DNA from: JACCQS01 sp963766765
GTDB lineage: Bacteria; Actinomycetota; Actinomycetes; Mycobacteriales; Geodermatophilaceae
DNA length: 64,000 bases
Reading direction: 5' to 3'
Assembly: GCA_963766765.1 (NCBI GenBank)
Contig: CAVYBR010000011.1
Span: forward strand, 1-64,000
The first letter of the stretch is position 1; every line of letters begins with the position of its first letter. Below, piece by piece: positions 53,747 through 64,000 of this stretch. The notes under the pieces are model-generated. The model was given only the letters and a program-made list of their open reading frames with translations, was not told where the DNA came from and ran no database searches. A program made the position numbers and the translations under genes.

Positions 53747-54159
53747 GTGTCCGACCTGACCGACGACGAGTTGGATCTCCTCCGGCAGGCCTTCGACTGG
53801 GCACGCACCGGCGAGGTCGCGCGCATGACAGAGCTCCTGGCGATCGGCGCGCCACCAAATCTGACCAACGCACGCGGCGATACGCTGCTCATCCTGGCCG
53901 CGTATCACTGTCAGGAAGACATGGTGCGACTGCTGCTCGAACATCGAGCCGACGTTGCGCGCTCGAACGACAACGGTCAGACCGCCTTGGCCGCGGCCGT
54001 CTTCCGGCAGGCCCCAAGCATCGTCGCGCTACTCCTGGACGCAGGCGCCGACCCGGATGCCGGTCCCAGATCGGCGCGCCAGGTGACGGAATTCTTCGAC
54101 CTGTCGAGATGGCGGCCCTGTTGCCAGGGCCGCCATCCACCACGGAATCGTCAGACTGA
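53747..54159 (+). CDS. Ankyrin-repeat protein; apparent one-base deletion near the C-terminus
   Basis: About 137 residues after correction. Three ankyrin repeats (ARTGEVARMTELLAIGA, GDTLLILAAYHCQEDMVRL, GQTALAAAVFRQAPSIVAL). As read, the frame runs on to 54562 in an antisense frame of the catalase gene. Inserting one base near 54103 gives FFDL-VEMAALLPGPPS and a stop at 54157-54159, an ending expected for the fold. Ankyrin genes adjoin catalase genes in Pseudomonas (AnkB) and Streptomyces, where they support peroxide defence; the same pairing is seen here, convergent with katE. Confidence 0.75.
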
Positions 54160-56403
54160 CGGCGGAACCGCCGAGGCCATGACCACGGGCGCGCGGTCCC
54201 AGGCCCGGTGCAGGCCGAGGGCCGCGGTAAGCTCTGCGGTGAACGCCTTGACTACCGAATCGGCCACCGGGACGCCAGCGCCGTCCAGGCCGATCCCGGC
54301 CGACTCGAGGATCGAGGCACCGTCGCCCCAGGCCGCAATCGCCTTGCAGTGCCGGTACGCCTCCTGCAGCAGGAGCACGAGCTTGATGTCGTTTGTCGGC
54401 GTCGTACCACCGGCGACGACCAGCGCGTCGAACTCGATCGAACGGGCGGTCAGCAAGGTCCGATCGACGATGACGCTCGGTGCCGGCCCTTCCGCAACAC
54501 GCCACCGACTGGCGGCGATGACGAGCACCGGTGACGCCCGAGCCTTCGGCCACGTGCCTTGACCAGCTTGGTCGACCCCGGCAAGGTCGGATCCGGGGTC
54601 GGCGATGATGCGCGATCTTGCGGCCGGCGACCGGGACCGGGCTCGGTCGAGGATCTGCGACAGCGCCGGCGACGGGGTCGACAGTCCTCCACCGGAGTCG
54701 CCCTTAGGAGCGGGCAAGCCCGAGTCCGGTGGCGACCTGCGCGCACAGGTCGGTGTCGACGTTGGCCAACACGGCGAGTTCACGCTCCTTGATCACCTGC
54801 TCGTAGAACTTGCCGAACTCGAAGGTGAACGCCTCCACGATGTGCACCTGCTCCGGCGGCGGTCAGGCTGCGGTAGAACATGGTGGCCTGGGAGAAATGA
54901 TCGTCGAAGGAAGCCGGGTTGGCCCTGACAGCGGCGACCCGTCGATCAGCTCGTGGCGTCTGGATGTATCCACCTTCCTCCGCCGTCGGCGACCAGCCGG
55001 GCTCACCCCGTCGATGCTGTTGCGGCCGATACGGCGCGAGGCCGATGTGGATCAGCGGTCTGATGCATCCCGTCGCGCAGCATGTCGTTCACTGGCGCAT
55101 GCGGTCGGTTGATCGGCAATTGGGCGAAGTTCGGCCCGCCAAGCCGGGTCAATTGGGTGTCCAGGTAGGAGAACAGCCGCGCCTGCATCAGCGGGTCATT
55201 GGTCACCTCGATGCCGGGGACCAGGTGCCCGGTGTGGAAGGCCACCTGCTCGGACTTCAGCGAAGAAATTGGTGGGGTTGGCGTTCAGCGTCAGCTTGCC
55301 GATCAACTGCGACTGGCGCCAGCTCCTCAGGAACTATTTTCGTCGGATCGAGCAGGTCGATGCCCTCGAAGGTGTCGGTGCCGTCGTCGGGCATGACCTG
55401 GATGCCGAGTTCGTACTCGAGGAACGCTCCGGCTTCGATGCCGTCGTACATGTCCCGGCGATGGAAGTCAGGATCGACCCCCGCAGCGATCTGTGCTTCC
55501 TCCCACACCAGGGAATGGATCCCGGCCAATCGGCTTCCAATGGAACTTGACCAGACTCGTCTCGCCACGGGCGTTGACCAGCCGGAAGGTATGGACGCCG
55601 AAGCCCTCCATGGTCCGGTAGGACCGCGGAATGCCGCGGTCGCTCATGCTCCAGAGCACGTGATGAGTCGCTTCGGTGTGCAGCGAGACGAAGTCCCAGA
55701 ACGTGTCGTGGGCCGACTGCGCCTGCGGGATCTCCCGGTCAGGATGGGGCTTGGCAGCGTGGATGATGTCCGGGAACTTGATGCCGTCCTGGATGAAGAA
55801 GACCGGGATGTTGTTGCCGACCAGGTCGAAGGTGCCCTCGTCGGTGTAGAACTTCACCGCGAATCCGCGAGTGTCCCGGACCGTGTCTGCCGAGCCTCGG
55901 GAGCCGAGCACGGTCGAGAAGCGGGTGAAGACCGGGGTCTGCTGACCCTTCTCAGCAAGGAACCGCGCCTTGGTGACGGACTTCGCGTTGCCGTAGGACT
56001 CGAAGACACCGTGCGCGGCCGCCCCGCGGGCGTGCACCACCCGCTCCGGGATGCGCTCGTGGTCGAAGTGCGTGATCTTCTCGCGCAGGTGGAAGTCCTC
56101 GAGCAGGGTCGGGCCGCGGTCGCCGGCTTTCAGGGAGTGGTCGGTGTCAGGTAGCCGCAGCCCCTGCGCGGTGGTCAGGTACTCCCCGGCCTGGGCGCGG
56201 TCATCCACCGCCCCGGGGTCGCCGGTGACGACGCCGGTCGGACTGGTGAGCATCGGTGCGCTCTGGTCGGTATTGCGGGTGATGGACGTGCGCTGGCCGG
56301 CGGACATGCGAGCAGTTGTGGGCTTGCGTGCAGCGGCGGACTTGCGAGGGGCGGCCTTGCTGGCGGCAGGCGTGCGCGAAGAAGACTTGCGAGCGGGGGG
56401 CAT
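54151..56403 (-). pseudogene. katE: Large-subunit (clade 2) catalase KatE, distal part riddled with single-base indels
   Basis: The 5' part to about 55521 is intact: basic Ala/Lys-rich leader, then HFDHERIPERVVHARG (catalytic His), FTRFSTV, NNIPVFFIQDGIKFPD, and HWKP. Beyond it the family continues across three frames: EEAQIAAGVDPDFHRRDMYD, LTLNANPTNFFAEVEQV, FSYLDTQLTRLGGPNFAQ, HIVEAFTFEFGKFYEQ, and the C-terminal class I amidotransferase-like domain (DALVVAGGTTPTND) to 54151. Breaks lie near 55521, 55310, 55252, 55053, 55023, 54994, 54975, 54853, 54715 and several at 54500-54660. Total span, 751 codons, fits an intact HPII. Conservation between breaks suggests sequence error, not decay. Confidence 0.85.
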
Positions 56404-56492
56404 TTCGACTCCTGGCGAGTCGTAGGGAGGCGATTGTCTTCACCTGATCTCATACGCTAACACTGGACTTACCTTGTAAAGGAGGATGTGCG
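56404..56492. promoter_or_regulatory. Divergent promoter region between katE and the GAF-ANTAR gene
   Basis: 89 bases serve both genes. For katE an AGGAG lies 5 bases before its ATG, and it is part of a small inverted repeat CGACTC-CTGGC-GAGTCG (56406-56422) that could mask the ribosome site. For the plus-strand gene AAAGGAGG at 56478-56485 precedes a TTG start. TTGTCT with TACGCT about 17 bases on (56431 onward) is the best promoter-like pair. No oxidative-stress regulator box was recognised. Confidence 0.45.
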
Positions 56493-57206
56493 TTGGTTGC
56501 GATGCAGGAGCCGCGCGAGCTGTCTGGACTGACTCCGGAGACCTGGTCCATCCTGGGCGGACTTGCGCGCGCCCTGCATCTCAGGAACGCGGAGCTGCAG
56601 CCCACGCTCGATGCAATCGTGTCGGTTGCCGTACGCACGATCGGGTCGGCTCAGTACGCCGGCTTGATCCTCCTGGTTGCCGGTCGACTTCTCCCTCAGG
56701 CCACCACGGGCACACCGCCGCACGACCTCGATCTGTTCCAGCGCGACGTCGGCAATGGACCGTGCATCGCTGCCGCGTCTCAGCAGACCGTTGTCCGCCT
56801 GGACGACATGGGCGACGATCTGCGCTGGCCCGCGTTCGCCGAGCGGGCGCGCTCGCTCGGCGTGGTCAGCATGCTGTGCGCACCGCTATGGGTGGCTGAA
56901 AACCGACTGGGAACCCTCAGCCTCTACAGCGACCGACCAAGCGCCTTCACCGAGCACGACCTGCAGTTGACCTGCCTCTACGCAACGCACGCCGCGCTGG
57001 CCCTTGCCGATGCGCAACGCGCAGAGAAACTCCAGATTGCGGTACGAAACCGGGATCTCATCGGCCAGGCGAAGGGCATTCTCATGGAGCGGTTCCGGCT
57101 CACCCCAGATGCCGCCTTCCGCAAGCTGTCTTCGGCCTCCCAGGCCGCAAATGTCAAACTCACCGCCGTTGCCCAGCACCTGGTCGACACCGGCGAACTG
57201 CTCTAG
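56493..57206 (+). CDS. GAF and ANTAR domain-containing antitermination regulator
   Basis: 237 residues from the TTG at 56493, backed by AAAGGAGG. GAF domain about 40-170 (LDAIVSVAVRTIGSAQYAGL ... RLGTLSLYSDRPSAF) and a C-terminal ANTAR domain (NRDLIGQAKGILMERFRLTPD, then AFRKLSSASQAANVKLTAVA), which binds a two-hexaloop RNA to prevent termination. GAF would sense a small ligand or redox state. Divergent from katE, hence possibly linked to oxidative stress; its RNA target is not apparent here. It converges on the NUDIX gene (4-base overlap). Confidence 0.9.
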   Translation: MVAMQEPRELSGLTPETWSILGGLARALHLRNAELQPTLDAIVSVAVRTIGSAQYAGLILLVAGRLLPQATTGTPPHDLDLFQRDVGNGPCIAAASQQTVVRLDDMGDDLRWPAFAERARSLGVVSMLCAPLWVAENRLGTLSLYSDRPSAFTEHDLQLTCLYATHAALALADAQRAEKLQIAVRNRDLIGQAKGILMERFRLTPDAAFRKLSSASQAANVKLTAVAQHLVDTGELL

Positions 57207-57826
57207 TCCGGTGGGCGCAGGCCCTGCCAGCCGGCCGCCTTGGCGACGGAGGCGGCGAGGACCCCGGCAACGGCGAGCGAATTGCGGATCCGGCCGGCGA
57301 GTACGGCGGTCTGCAGGTCCTCGATCGGGACCAGGCGCACTTCGAGGTCGAGTTCCTCCGCGGACAGTTCGAACTCAGCGGGACGCTCTGCGAACCGCAG
57401 ATCCCGGGCCAGGAAGATCGTGGCTTCCTCGGTCGAACCTCCAGGTGAGACGAACATGTCCACCAGCAGGTCCCAGCGCTCGGCCACGACACCCGCCTCT
57501 TCGAGCAGTTCCCGCCGGGCCGTCTGCACCGGAGGCTCGTCGGCGACGTCCTTCAGGCCGGCTGGAATCTCCCAGAGGTAACTGCGTACGGGATGGCGGA
57601 ACTGCCTGATCATTACGACCCGGTCGTTCTCGTCCACGGCGACGACGCCGACGGCTCCTGGATGGACGACAACGTCCCGTTGCCCGACGGAATCGTCGGA
57701 CATGGTGACCTCGTCCTGACGAACCGCGACGATGTGCCCCTCGAAGACCGTGTTGGAGGACCGGATCGGGTACTTCGTCGGGTCGGTGACTACTTCGTCC
57801 GCGAGCGACTCGTGGGCTTCACTCAA
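57203..57826 (-). CDS. NUDIX hydrolase, ADP-ribose pyrophosphatase-like
   Basis: 207 residues. NUDIX box: GLKDVADEPPVQTARRELLEEAG-VVAERWD (GX5EX7REVXEEXGU), with the Glu metal ligands. It hydrolyses nucleoside diphosphate linkages, most often ADP-ribose to AMP and ribose-5-phosphate. In mycobacteria the homologue Rv1700 sits next to pyrG, as here, so the pair is an ancestral block. ATG or GTG start near 57826; the 106-base gap to pyrG is filled by repeat-type sequence. Confidence 0.92.
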   Translation of the reverse strand: MSEAHESLADEVVTDPTKYPIRSSNTVFEGHIVAVRQDEVTMSDDSVGQRDVVVHPGAVGVVAVDENDRVVMIRQFRHPVRSYLWEIPAGLKDVADEPPVQTARRELLEEAGVVAERWDLLVDMFVSPGGSTEEATIFLARDLRFAERPAEFELSAEELDLEVRLVPIEDLQTAVLAGRIRNSLAVAGVLAASVAKAAGWQGLRPPD

Positions 57827-57849
57827 GATTTCATGCCGTGCTCCGCACG

Positions 57850-57914
57850 GTCGCGCTGCGCGCTCAGGTTCGCTCCGCTCCTCGCTCGCTGGCGCTCGCT
57901 GCGATGCTCACTCA
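57850..57914. repeat. Dispersed GAGCG-rich repeat, copy B
   Basis: On the minus strand GTGAGCATCGCAGCGAG, then GCCAGCGAGCGAGGAGCGGAGCGAAC, mirroring copy A at 10828-10888 (identical 17-base core and the GAGGAGCGGAGCG word) with one short insertion. It occupies the gap between pyrG (stop 57933) and the NUDIX gene, 47 kb from copy A. Both copies follow the stop of a minus-strand gene. Confidence 0.7.
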
Positions 57915-57932
57915 CCCAAACCCTGGCTCGAC

Positions 57933-59622
<1,690 letters not shown>

Positions 59623-59639
<17 letters not shown>

Positions 59640-61944
59640 GGGAGTTCACGCTAACACGCGTCGGCCGCGACGCCGCGCGCGCTGTCGGGGTGTCGGGCCC
59701 TGCATCTGCCGAATCCAACACGCCGGCGGGTCGCCCGGGCACCGTGAGCCAGATGAGGATCGGGATCACAACGCATCCTGCTACCGCCGGCACGGCAACT
59801 CCTGAATCGTTGATCACCGCGCCGATGACAACTGTGACGAGGGCGGCGATCAGCCCAGCGCGCCAGCCTGGCTCGGCAGCCAGGACTGCGGGCAGGCGCC
59901 CGCCTCGCCAGACCATGAGGAAGATGCCGACCGCGAAAATCGGGATCAGCCAGGTGACCGGGCTGCCGGTGAGAACGTCGAGGTTGGCCTGGGCCTTGCG
60001 ACTGATGACGGTCCACGCCTGTCCGTCGATGAGTTGAGCGACGAAGCGCCCCAAGTGGGTTCGGTCATCCGGATCGCGCTGATAGTCCAACAGCGCAAAC
60101 ACCGACACGGCAACGCCGGTCGTCAGCGCGATGGTCATGACCCGGCGCAGGGACAACCTGGTTCCGGTGACGAGGAATCCCAGCAGCAGGAAGCCGGGCA
60201 CGAGGGCGAGCACTCCCCCGAAGTCCCGGCCGAGGCCGGCCGCGCCGACCACGATCACTGCAGCCAGCCCAACCACGCCGACGACGAGGAGGATCCGGCG
60301 CGTGGAGCCACGCACCAGCACCGCGGTCGCCAGCAGAACGCTGATCGCGAACAGTCCGAATGTGAGGTTCCCGAGACCGACGAAGCGACCAGCGACGATC
60401 GCGTTGTAGCCCACCAGGCTGTTGAGCTCCATCGGCGAGCCCAGCACCACGTCGACTGCCACTGTCGCGGCCGTGGCGAACAGGATGAACAACGCCGGGC
60501 CGTACCGCACCCGCCCGGACGGCAGCAGTTTCGAGACCGGCCCGTGCCGGCTGCCCAGGGTGGCGGCGAGAAGAGTCAGGACCGCCACACAGCCACCGAC
60601 CGTCAACCCCAGCGTCAGCTCGCGAGTCGACGACCGCCACCAGGGGGCGAGGTTGGCGAGCTCGGTCGAGGCCGGCAGCGCCGCGAAGGCAAGGCCGGCG
60701 ATCGACACCACCTTGGTGATGGGTACAGCGGAGCGCAGCCGAGCCAGTCCGAGGCCGGCTACGAGCGCTCCGGCCAGGAAGACAAGCGTCCAGAAGAACG
60801 TCCGAGTGAGGCTCAGATGTGCCACCGCGGCCCGGTTCTCGTCGCGCAGACTGACCAGCGCGGGGTCGAGCCCTGCGAAGCGTTCGGACCATCGGATTGC
60901 CGAACCGACCATGCTGTCGGCGTTGGGAACGCCGAGGGCGCGCAAAGCTGTGGGAGCTACATCGATCAGCTGCACGTACGGCGTGCGTCCCGTGGTGGCT
61001 GATGTCAGGTAACCGGGCGACAGGTCCGGATGTACGGCGATGAGCGGATGCAGCTGAGCTCGGCTCACCCCCTTCTCGGAAACGCCGGCGATCAGCAGCA
61101 ATGTCTTGCCCGGCAGGGACGCGAGGGTCGCACCGACGTCCGCGATTGCCCGGTCCATCGTTGCCAAGGCCTGCGCGCGGGGCCGACCCAGCAGCCCGGC
61201 CAGGGGTCCGTCGGCGCTGTTGGTTTGACCATCCGGCTCGGGCAGCTCGCCAAGGGTCACTGACGGGACGCTGCCGATGAGGTCGGGCACGGTGACGACA
61301 GTGAGTGGGCACCGGCTCAGGGCAGCGGCGATCTGCCGCGTACCCGGTGGGAGCGCGTCGACGATCGAGACCTGCGCCGCCGGCGCGGCCAGTGCCACCG
61401 CCGACGATCGCCCGATGGCGGTTGAGCAGCTGACGGCTGCTCCGAGTGCGCCAGGCTCGGCGCCGAAGGCGCGGGTGCCTTCGTCCTCGGCGATCCGGCC
61501 GACGGTCTGCGTGACATCGGTGAGCCCGGCCAATGCGACCTGCTCCTGCTGACCGCAGCCGGCAAGAGTAGCCAGCCGCTGCGCCTCCTGCTCGGGAGTG
61601 AGCGGCGGAAGGTGTTCCTCGGCGTCCTCGGTCGGTGCCGGATAGCGAGCCCGATTGCCGGCACCCAGCGTCGCCAAACCGTCGAGGATGCACGTCCGGG
61701 ACCGCGCGGCACGCACGGTCATGTTCCCGAGGGCAGCCTCGCTGGCCAGCTCCGTCAGAGCCGGGGCGAGACCGGACGCGACGTCCCCCCAGAGCAATCC
61801 AGGCACGGCAACGATCACGACGCGAGCAGCCGAGAGCTCCGGTTCCACAGGTGCCGCGGCGGCACTCGGCAGCGCTGCCAGGCCAAGTCCTGAGCCCAGC
61901 GTGAGCGTGAGCAGCCAGGCCAGCACTCGATGGCGGCCGGTCAC
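59623..61944 (-). CDS. 773-residue membrane protein with alkaline-phosphatase-like extracellular domain
   Basis: Start at GTG 61944 from the GTGA overlap with the GT4 stop; the frame upstream is the wrong one. Signal-anchor at 5-30 (AWLLTLTLGSGLGLAAL), an external domain of about 340 residues beginning VVIVAVPGLLWGDV and containing RTCILDGLATLGAGNR and VHPDLSPGY, which recalls the alkaline phosphatase/sulfatase superfamily, then about 10 membrane helices and a cytoplasmic tail. It is coupled to GT4 and MurJ genes upstream and to pyrG downstream, so a role in envelope polymer building is plausible. Activity and substrate unknown. Confidence 0.7.
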
Positions 61945-63101
61945 GGCGAACCCAGGAGCTCTCCGTAGAGCGCACAAAGCTGCTGGACGGTGTCGTCGAG
62001 GGTCGGCCATTGCGCGGCCGCGGCATGACCCGCGACCACCATGGCGGCTACTCGATCAGGGTCGCTGACGAGGTCTGTGACTGCGGCGTCCAGCGCGTCA
62101 GGGTCATTCGGTGGGATCAGGATCCCGGCCCGACTTCCGGTCAGCTCCGGGATGCCGCCGACAGCGGTGGCAATCAACGGCCGGCCGGAGCGCAGGGCCT
62201 CCTGGGCCACCAGCGCCCGGGCTTCCCACCGTGAGGTCAGCACGACGATGTCACTGGCGGCGAGCAGATCGGGCACGTCTCTGCGCCGGCCCAGGAGTGC
62301 CACCGGAAGCTGTTCGCGCTCGACCTGTTCTGCCATCTCCTGATGCAGGGGACCGTCTCCGGCAATGACCACCCGAAGGCCGTCGCTGCGCCCGCGCCAC
62401 GTGCGCGCAGCGGCAAGCAACGTGTCGTAACCCTTCTGCCGGTGCAGTCGCCCGACCGCCAGGAGGAGCGGGGCACTGTCCGGGACGCCAAGCTCGGCGC
62501 GGACTGCGGCGCGCCCTCGGACGGCCGCAGGCAACGGTGGGGCGGAGACGGGTGCGGGTCGTACATCGCGGGCGCCGACCGAGCGCGCGTGCTCAGCCAG
62601 ATCGAGGGAGGCGGTCAGCACGACGTCGGCGCGGCGGAGCACCAGTCGTTCCAATGCCGCGCTGATCCGGCGCTTGATGCCGGGGGCGTCGAGGAGGGCG
62701 TTGTGCACCGTCACGACGACCGGAGCCCTCGGCCTGGCCAAGACCGACAACAGTCCGGCGCGCAAGCCGTGGGCGTGCACCAGATCCTGGCCTCGCAGCG
62801 CTGCGCGCAGGCGGAACAATGCGCCGGCATCTGCGATCGGATGCAGCCCTGAGGCGATTGGCACGGACCGAAACTCAGCCCCGACCTGAGCGAACCCGAA
62901 CAGGTCGTCTGTCGCCGGCGGGCCACACACCCGCAGAATGGCACCGGCCGAACGAAGTCCAGGCAGGATTGCGCGGATGTGAGTGCCGACGCCTCCGGTG
63001 CTGGTGGCCAGGACCTGTGCGATGCATCGCCCGGCGAGCGGGTGCTCGGACTCTGTCACGACATCCCCCGGCTCTACGCCCCCATCCGAACGCTGCGTCA
63101 C
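61941..63101 (-). CDS. Family 4 glycosyltransferase
   Basis: 386 residues from the GTG at 63101 (GTGA overlap with the MurJ stop). GT-B fold: STGGVGTHIRAILPGL at the N-terminus, HAHGLRAG and VTVHNALLD, and a C-terminal donor site with AVGRLHRQKGYDTLL and the EX7E motif in WEARALVAQEALRSG. GT4 enzymes move sugars from NDP or GDP donors to envelope acceptors. It is coupled to MurJ upstream and the membrane phosphatase-like gene downstream. The long open frame back to 63725 is not coding. Confidence 0.9.
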   Translation of the reverse strand: MTQRSDGGVEPGDVVTESEHPLAGRCIAQVLATSTGGVGTHIRAILPGLRSAGAILRVCGPPATDDLFGFAQVGAEFRSVPIASGLHPIADAGALFRLRAALRGQDLVHAHGLRAGLLSVLARPRAPVVVTVHNALLDAPGIKRRISAALERLVLRRADVVLTASLDLAEHARSVGARDVRPAPVSAPPLPAAVRGRAAVRAELGVPDSAPLLLAVGRLHRQKGYDTLLAAARTWRGRSDGLRVVIAGDGPLHQEMAEQVEREQLPVALLGRRRDVPDLLAASDIVVLTSRWEARALVAQEALRSGRPLIATAVGGIPELTGSRAGILIPPNDPDALDAAVTDLVSDPDRVAAMVVAGHAAAAQWPTLDDTVQQLCALYGELLGSP

Positions 63102-64000
63102 GGCACATCCTCCTGGACAGGCTCGTGGTGGCGGAGGCCACGCACGACCGCGAGCGTAGGTCCGCGCGCTAGGACCATCATGGCTGCGCCCGCAATCAGA
63201 ACAACGACGGCGCCCGCAGCAAGTATCTGCAGCACGGCCATGACCACTCCCCCGCCCGCCCACACTTCGGCCAGCAGTCGACCTGCGGCGGCCGAGATGA
63301 CGACCGCGACGAGAGCGGCGGCGCCGACGGGCGCAACGCCGCGCAGGGCGTCGCGGCCCGCGAGGCGGACGGTCAGCACGATCAGCGCGACGCCGGCAAC
63401 CGTGACGCCGATGCTGTTCCCGGCCGCCAGGGCCACTCCGCGCGCGCCGGCCGGCAGAGCCGCGGCCAAGCCGATGTTCGCGGCCACTGTCACCAACCAG
63501 CCGCACACCACAGCCAGAGTCGGCTCCTTCCACAGACCGCGGGCGTAGAGGGCCCGGGTGAGCAGGGCCACCAGGCCGTACCCGACGAGTCCGGGCGCGA
63601 ACGCGACGATCGCGTCGGCCAGCCGGTCGACGGCGAGGTCGGAGTCCGGTACGCCAGTGCCCTGGACAAAGATCCGCGCCGCGGGAACGGCGACGGCGTA
63701 CATCGCCCCCGACCCGAGCAGACACCCCATGACCACCGCGGCTGTGGTCGGCGCAAGTGTCCGGCGGTAGGACTGTTCGGCACCCTGCTCCCAGGATGCT
63801 GACAGCCGAGGAAACGCCGACGTTGCCAGCGGCACGGCGATAGCAGCCCAGGGCAGGAGGAACACCGTCATCGCCAGGAGGTAGAGAACTTGCGTTCCAG
63901 CGGGCGCACCGTCGTTGGCCAGCCGGATCGCGACAACAACGGCGATCTGTTGCGCGGCAAGCGTAGCGATCCCAGCGGCCGCCAGCCGACGGACACGAGG
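63098..64000 (-). CDS. murJ: MurJ/MviN-family lipid flippase, 5' end outside the window
   Basis: The right edge cuts the gene; 300 residues are visible, frame open to position 64000. Helices with RRLAAAGIATLAAQQIAVVV, FLLPWAAIAVPLATSAFPRLS and GYGLVALLTRALYARG correspond to the second half of the MurJ/MOP family, whose members flip lipid-linked precursors such as lipid II. Its stop overlaps the GT4 start. The position beside GT4 differs from the main peptidoglycan cluster, so it may be a paralogue for another polymer. Confidence 0.85.
   Translation of the reverse strand, partial: PRVRRLAAAGIATLAAQQIAVVVAIRLANDGAPAGTQVLYLLAMTVFLLPWAAIAVPLATSAFPRLSASWEQGAEQSYRRTLAPTTAAVVMGCLLGSGAMYAVAVPAARIFVQGTGVPDSDLAVDRLADAIVAFAPGLVGYGLVALLTRALYARGLWKEPTLAVVCGWLVTVAANIGLAAALPAGARGVALAAGNSIGVTVAGVALIVLTVRLAGRDALRGVAPVGAAALVAVVISAAAGRLLAEVWAGGGVVMAVLQILAAGAVVVLIAGAAMMVLARGPTLAVVRGLRHHEPVQEDVP

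Noticed and set aside
60065..62026. 653-codon minus-strand frame overlapping the 773-residue membrane protein
   Set aside because: Arg-rich, no hydrophobic segments and no motif; out of frame with the membrane protein that shows regular helices.
63102..63725. N-terminal extension of the GT4 frame
   Set aside because: Antisense-like Arg-rich text that overlaps MurJ coding sequence in another frame; GT4 starts at 63101.

Overview
The window comes from the chromosome of a high-GC Gram-positive actinobacterium. The evidence is the codon use, frequent GTG/TTG starts, four-base ATGA/GTGA overlaps, RbpA, ANTAR and LuxR-type regulators, a DUF5999 protein, and two gene blocks whose order matches mycobacteria and other Actinomycetota. 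I cannot name the genus.

Layout. (1) 1-14.4 kb, minus strand apart from the tail of a mug-type DNA glycosylase at the left edge: a methyltransferase/NmrA pair, a large ATPase-LuxR regulator, an SDR, a small unknown protein and an MFS transporter. These are followed by a compact operon (7948-13836) of permease, glutamine-synthetase-like ligase, aldehyde dehydrogenase, SDR and class I gamma-glutamyl hydrolase. It reads as a complete gamma-glutamylation route for an amine, best fitting ethanolamine, then rbpA. (2) 14.5-31.5 kb: mixed accessory genes, including a lipid-type set (PlsC, GDPD, DUF998, MFS), LOG, M50 and S9 peptidases, PEBP, coaA and two GNATs. A 4.2-kb gene encodes a secreted surface protein with six tandem repeats and a sortase signal (LAVTG) that lies across an apparent frameshift. 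(3) 31.6-40.6 kb: a conserved block gcvP, MerR, DUF151 nuclease, FtsR-like MerR, FHA, gcvH, DUF881, small basic protein, DUF881, CDP-alcohol phosphatidyltransferase. Then come a GT2 and tRNA-Pro(GGG). (4) 41.9-64 kb: a second conserved block der-cmk-rluB-scpB-scpA ... parA-xerD ... NUDIX-pyrG, then envelope genes (773-aa membrane protein, GT4, MurJ). Two accessory insertions interrupt it. One is a four-gene plus-strand cassette for glutathione synthesis (EgtA/GCS2-like ligase, GshB, MAPEG protein, MFS exporter) between scpA and parA. The other is an ald / metallophosphoesterase / ankyrin / large catalase / GAF-ANTAR group between xerD and the NUDIX gene.

How it fits together. The amine operon would yield glutamate plus glycine if its substrate is ethanolamine, and glycine is the substrate of the GcvP/GcvH proteins in block 3. 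The glutathione cassette would add a second low-molecular-weight thiol in a phylum that normally relies on mycothiol.

Data caution. Several conserved genes carry single-base indels: der twice, the end of xerD, the ankyrin gene, the surface protein's 3' end, and at least a dozen in the distal 1.4 kb of the catalase gene. Reading frame and family conservation resume after each one. Base-calling errors are the likeliest cause, so these coordinates are given both as read and as corrected.
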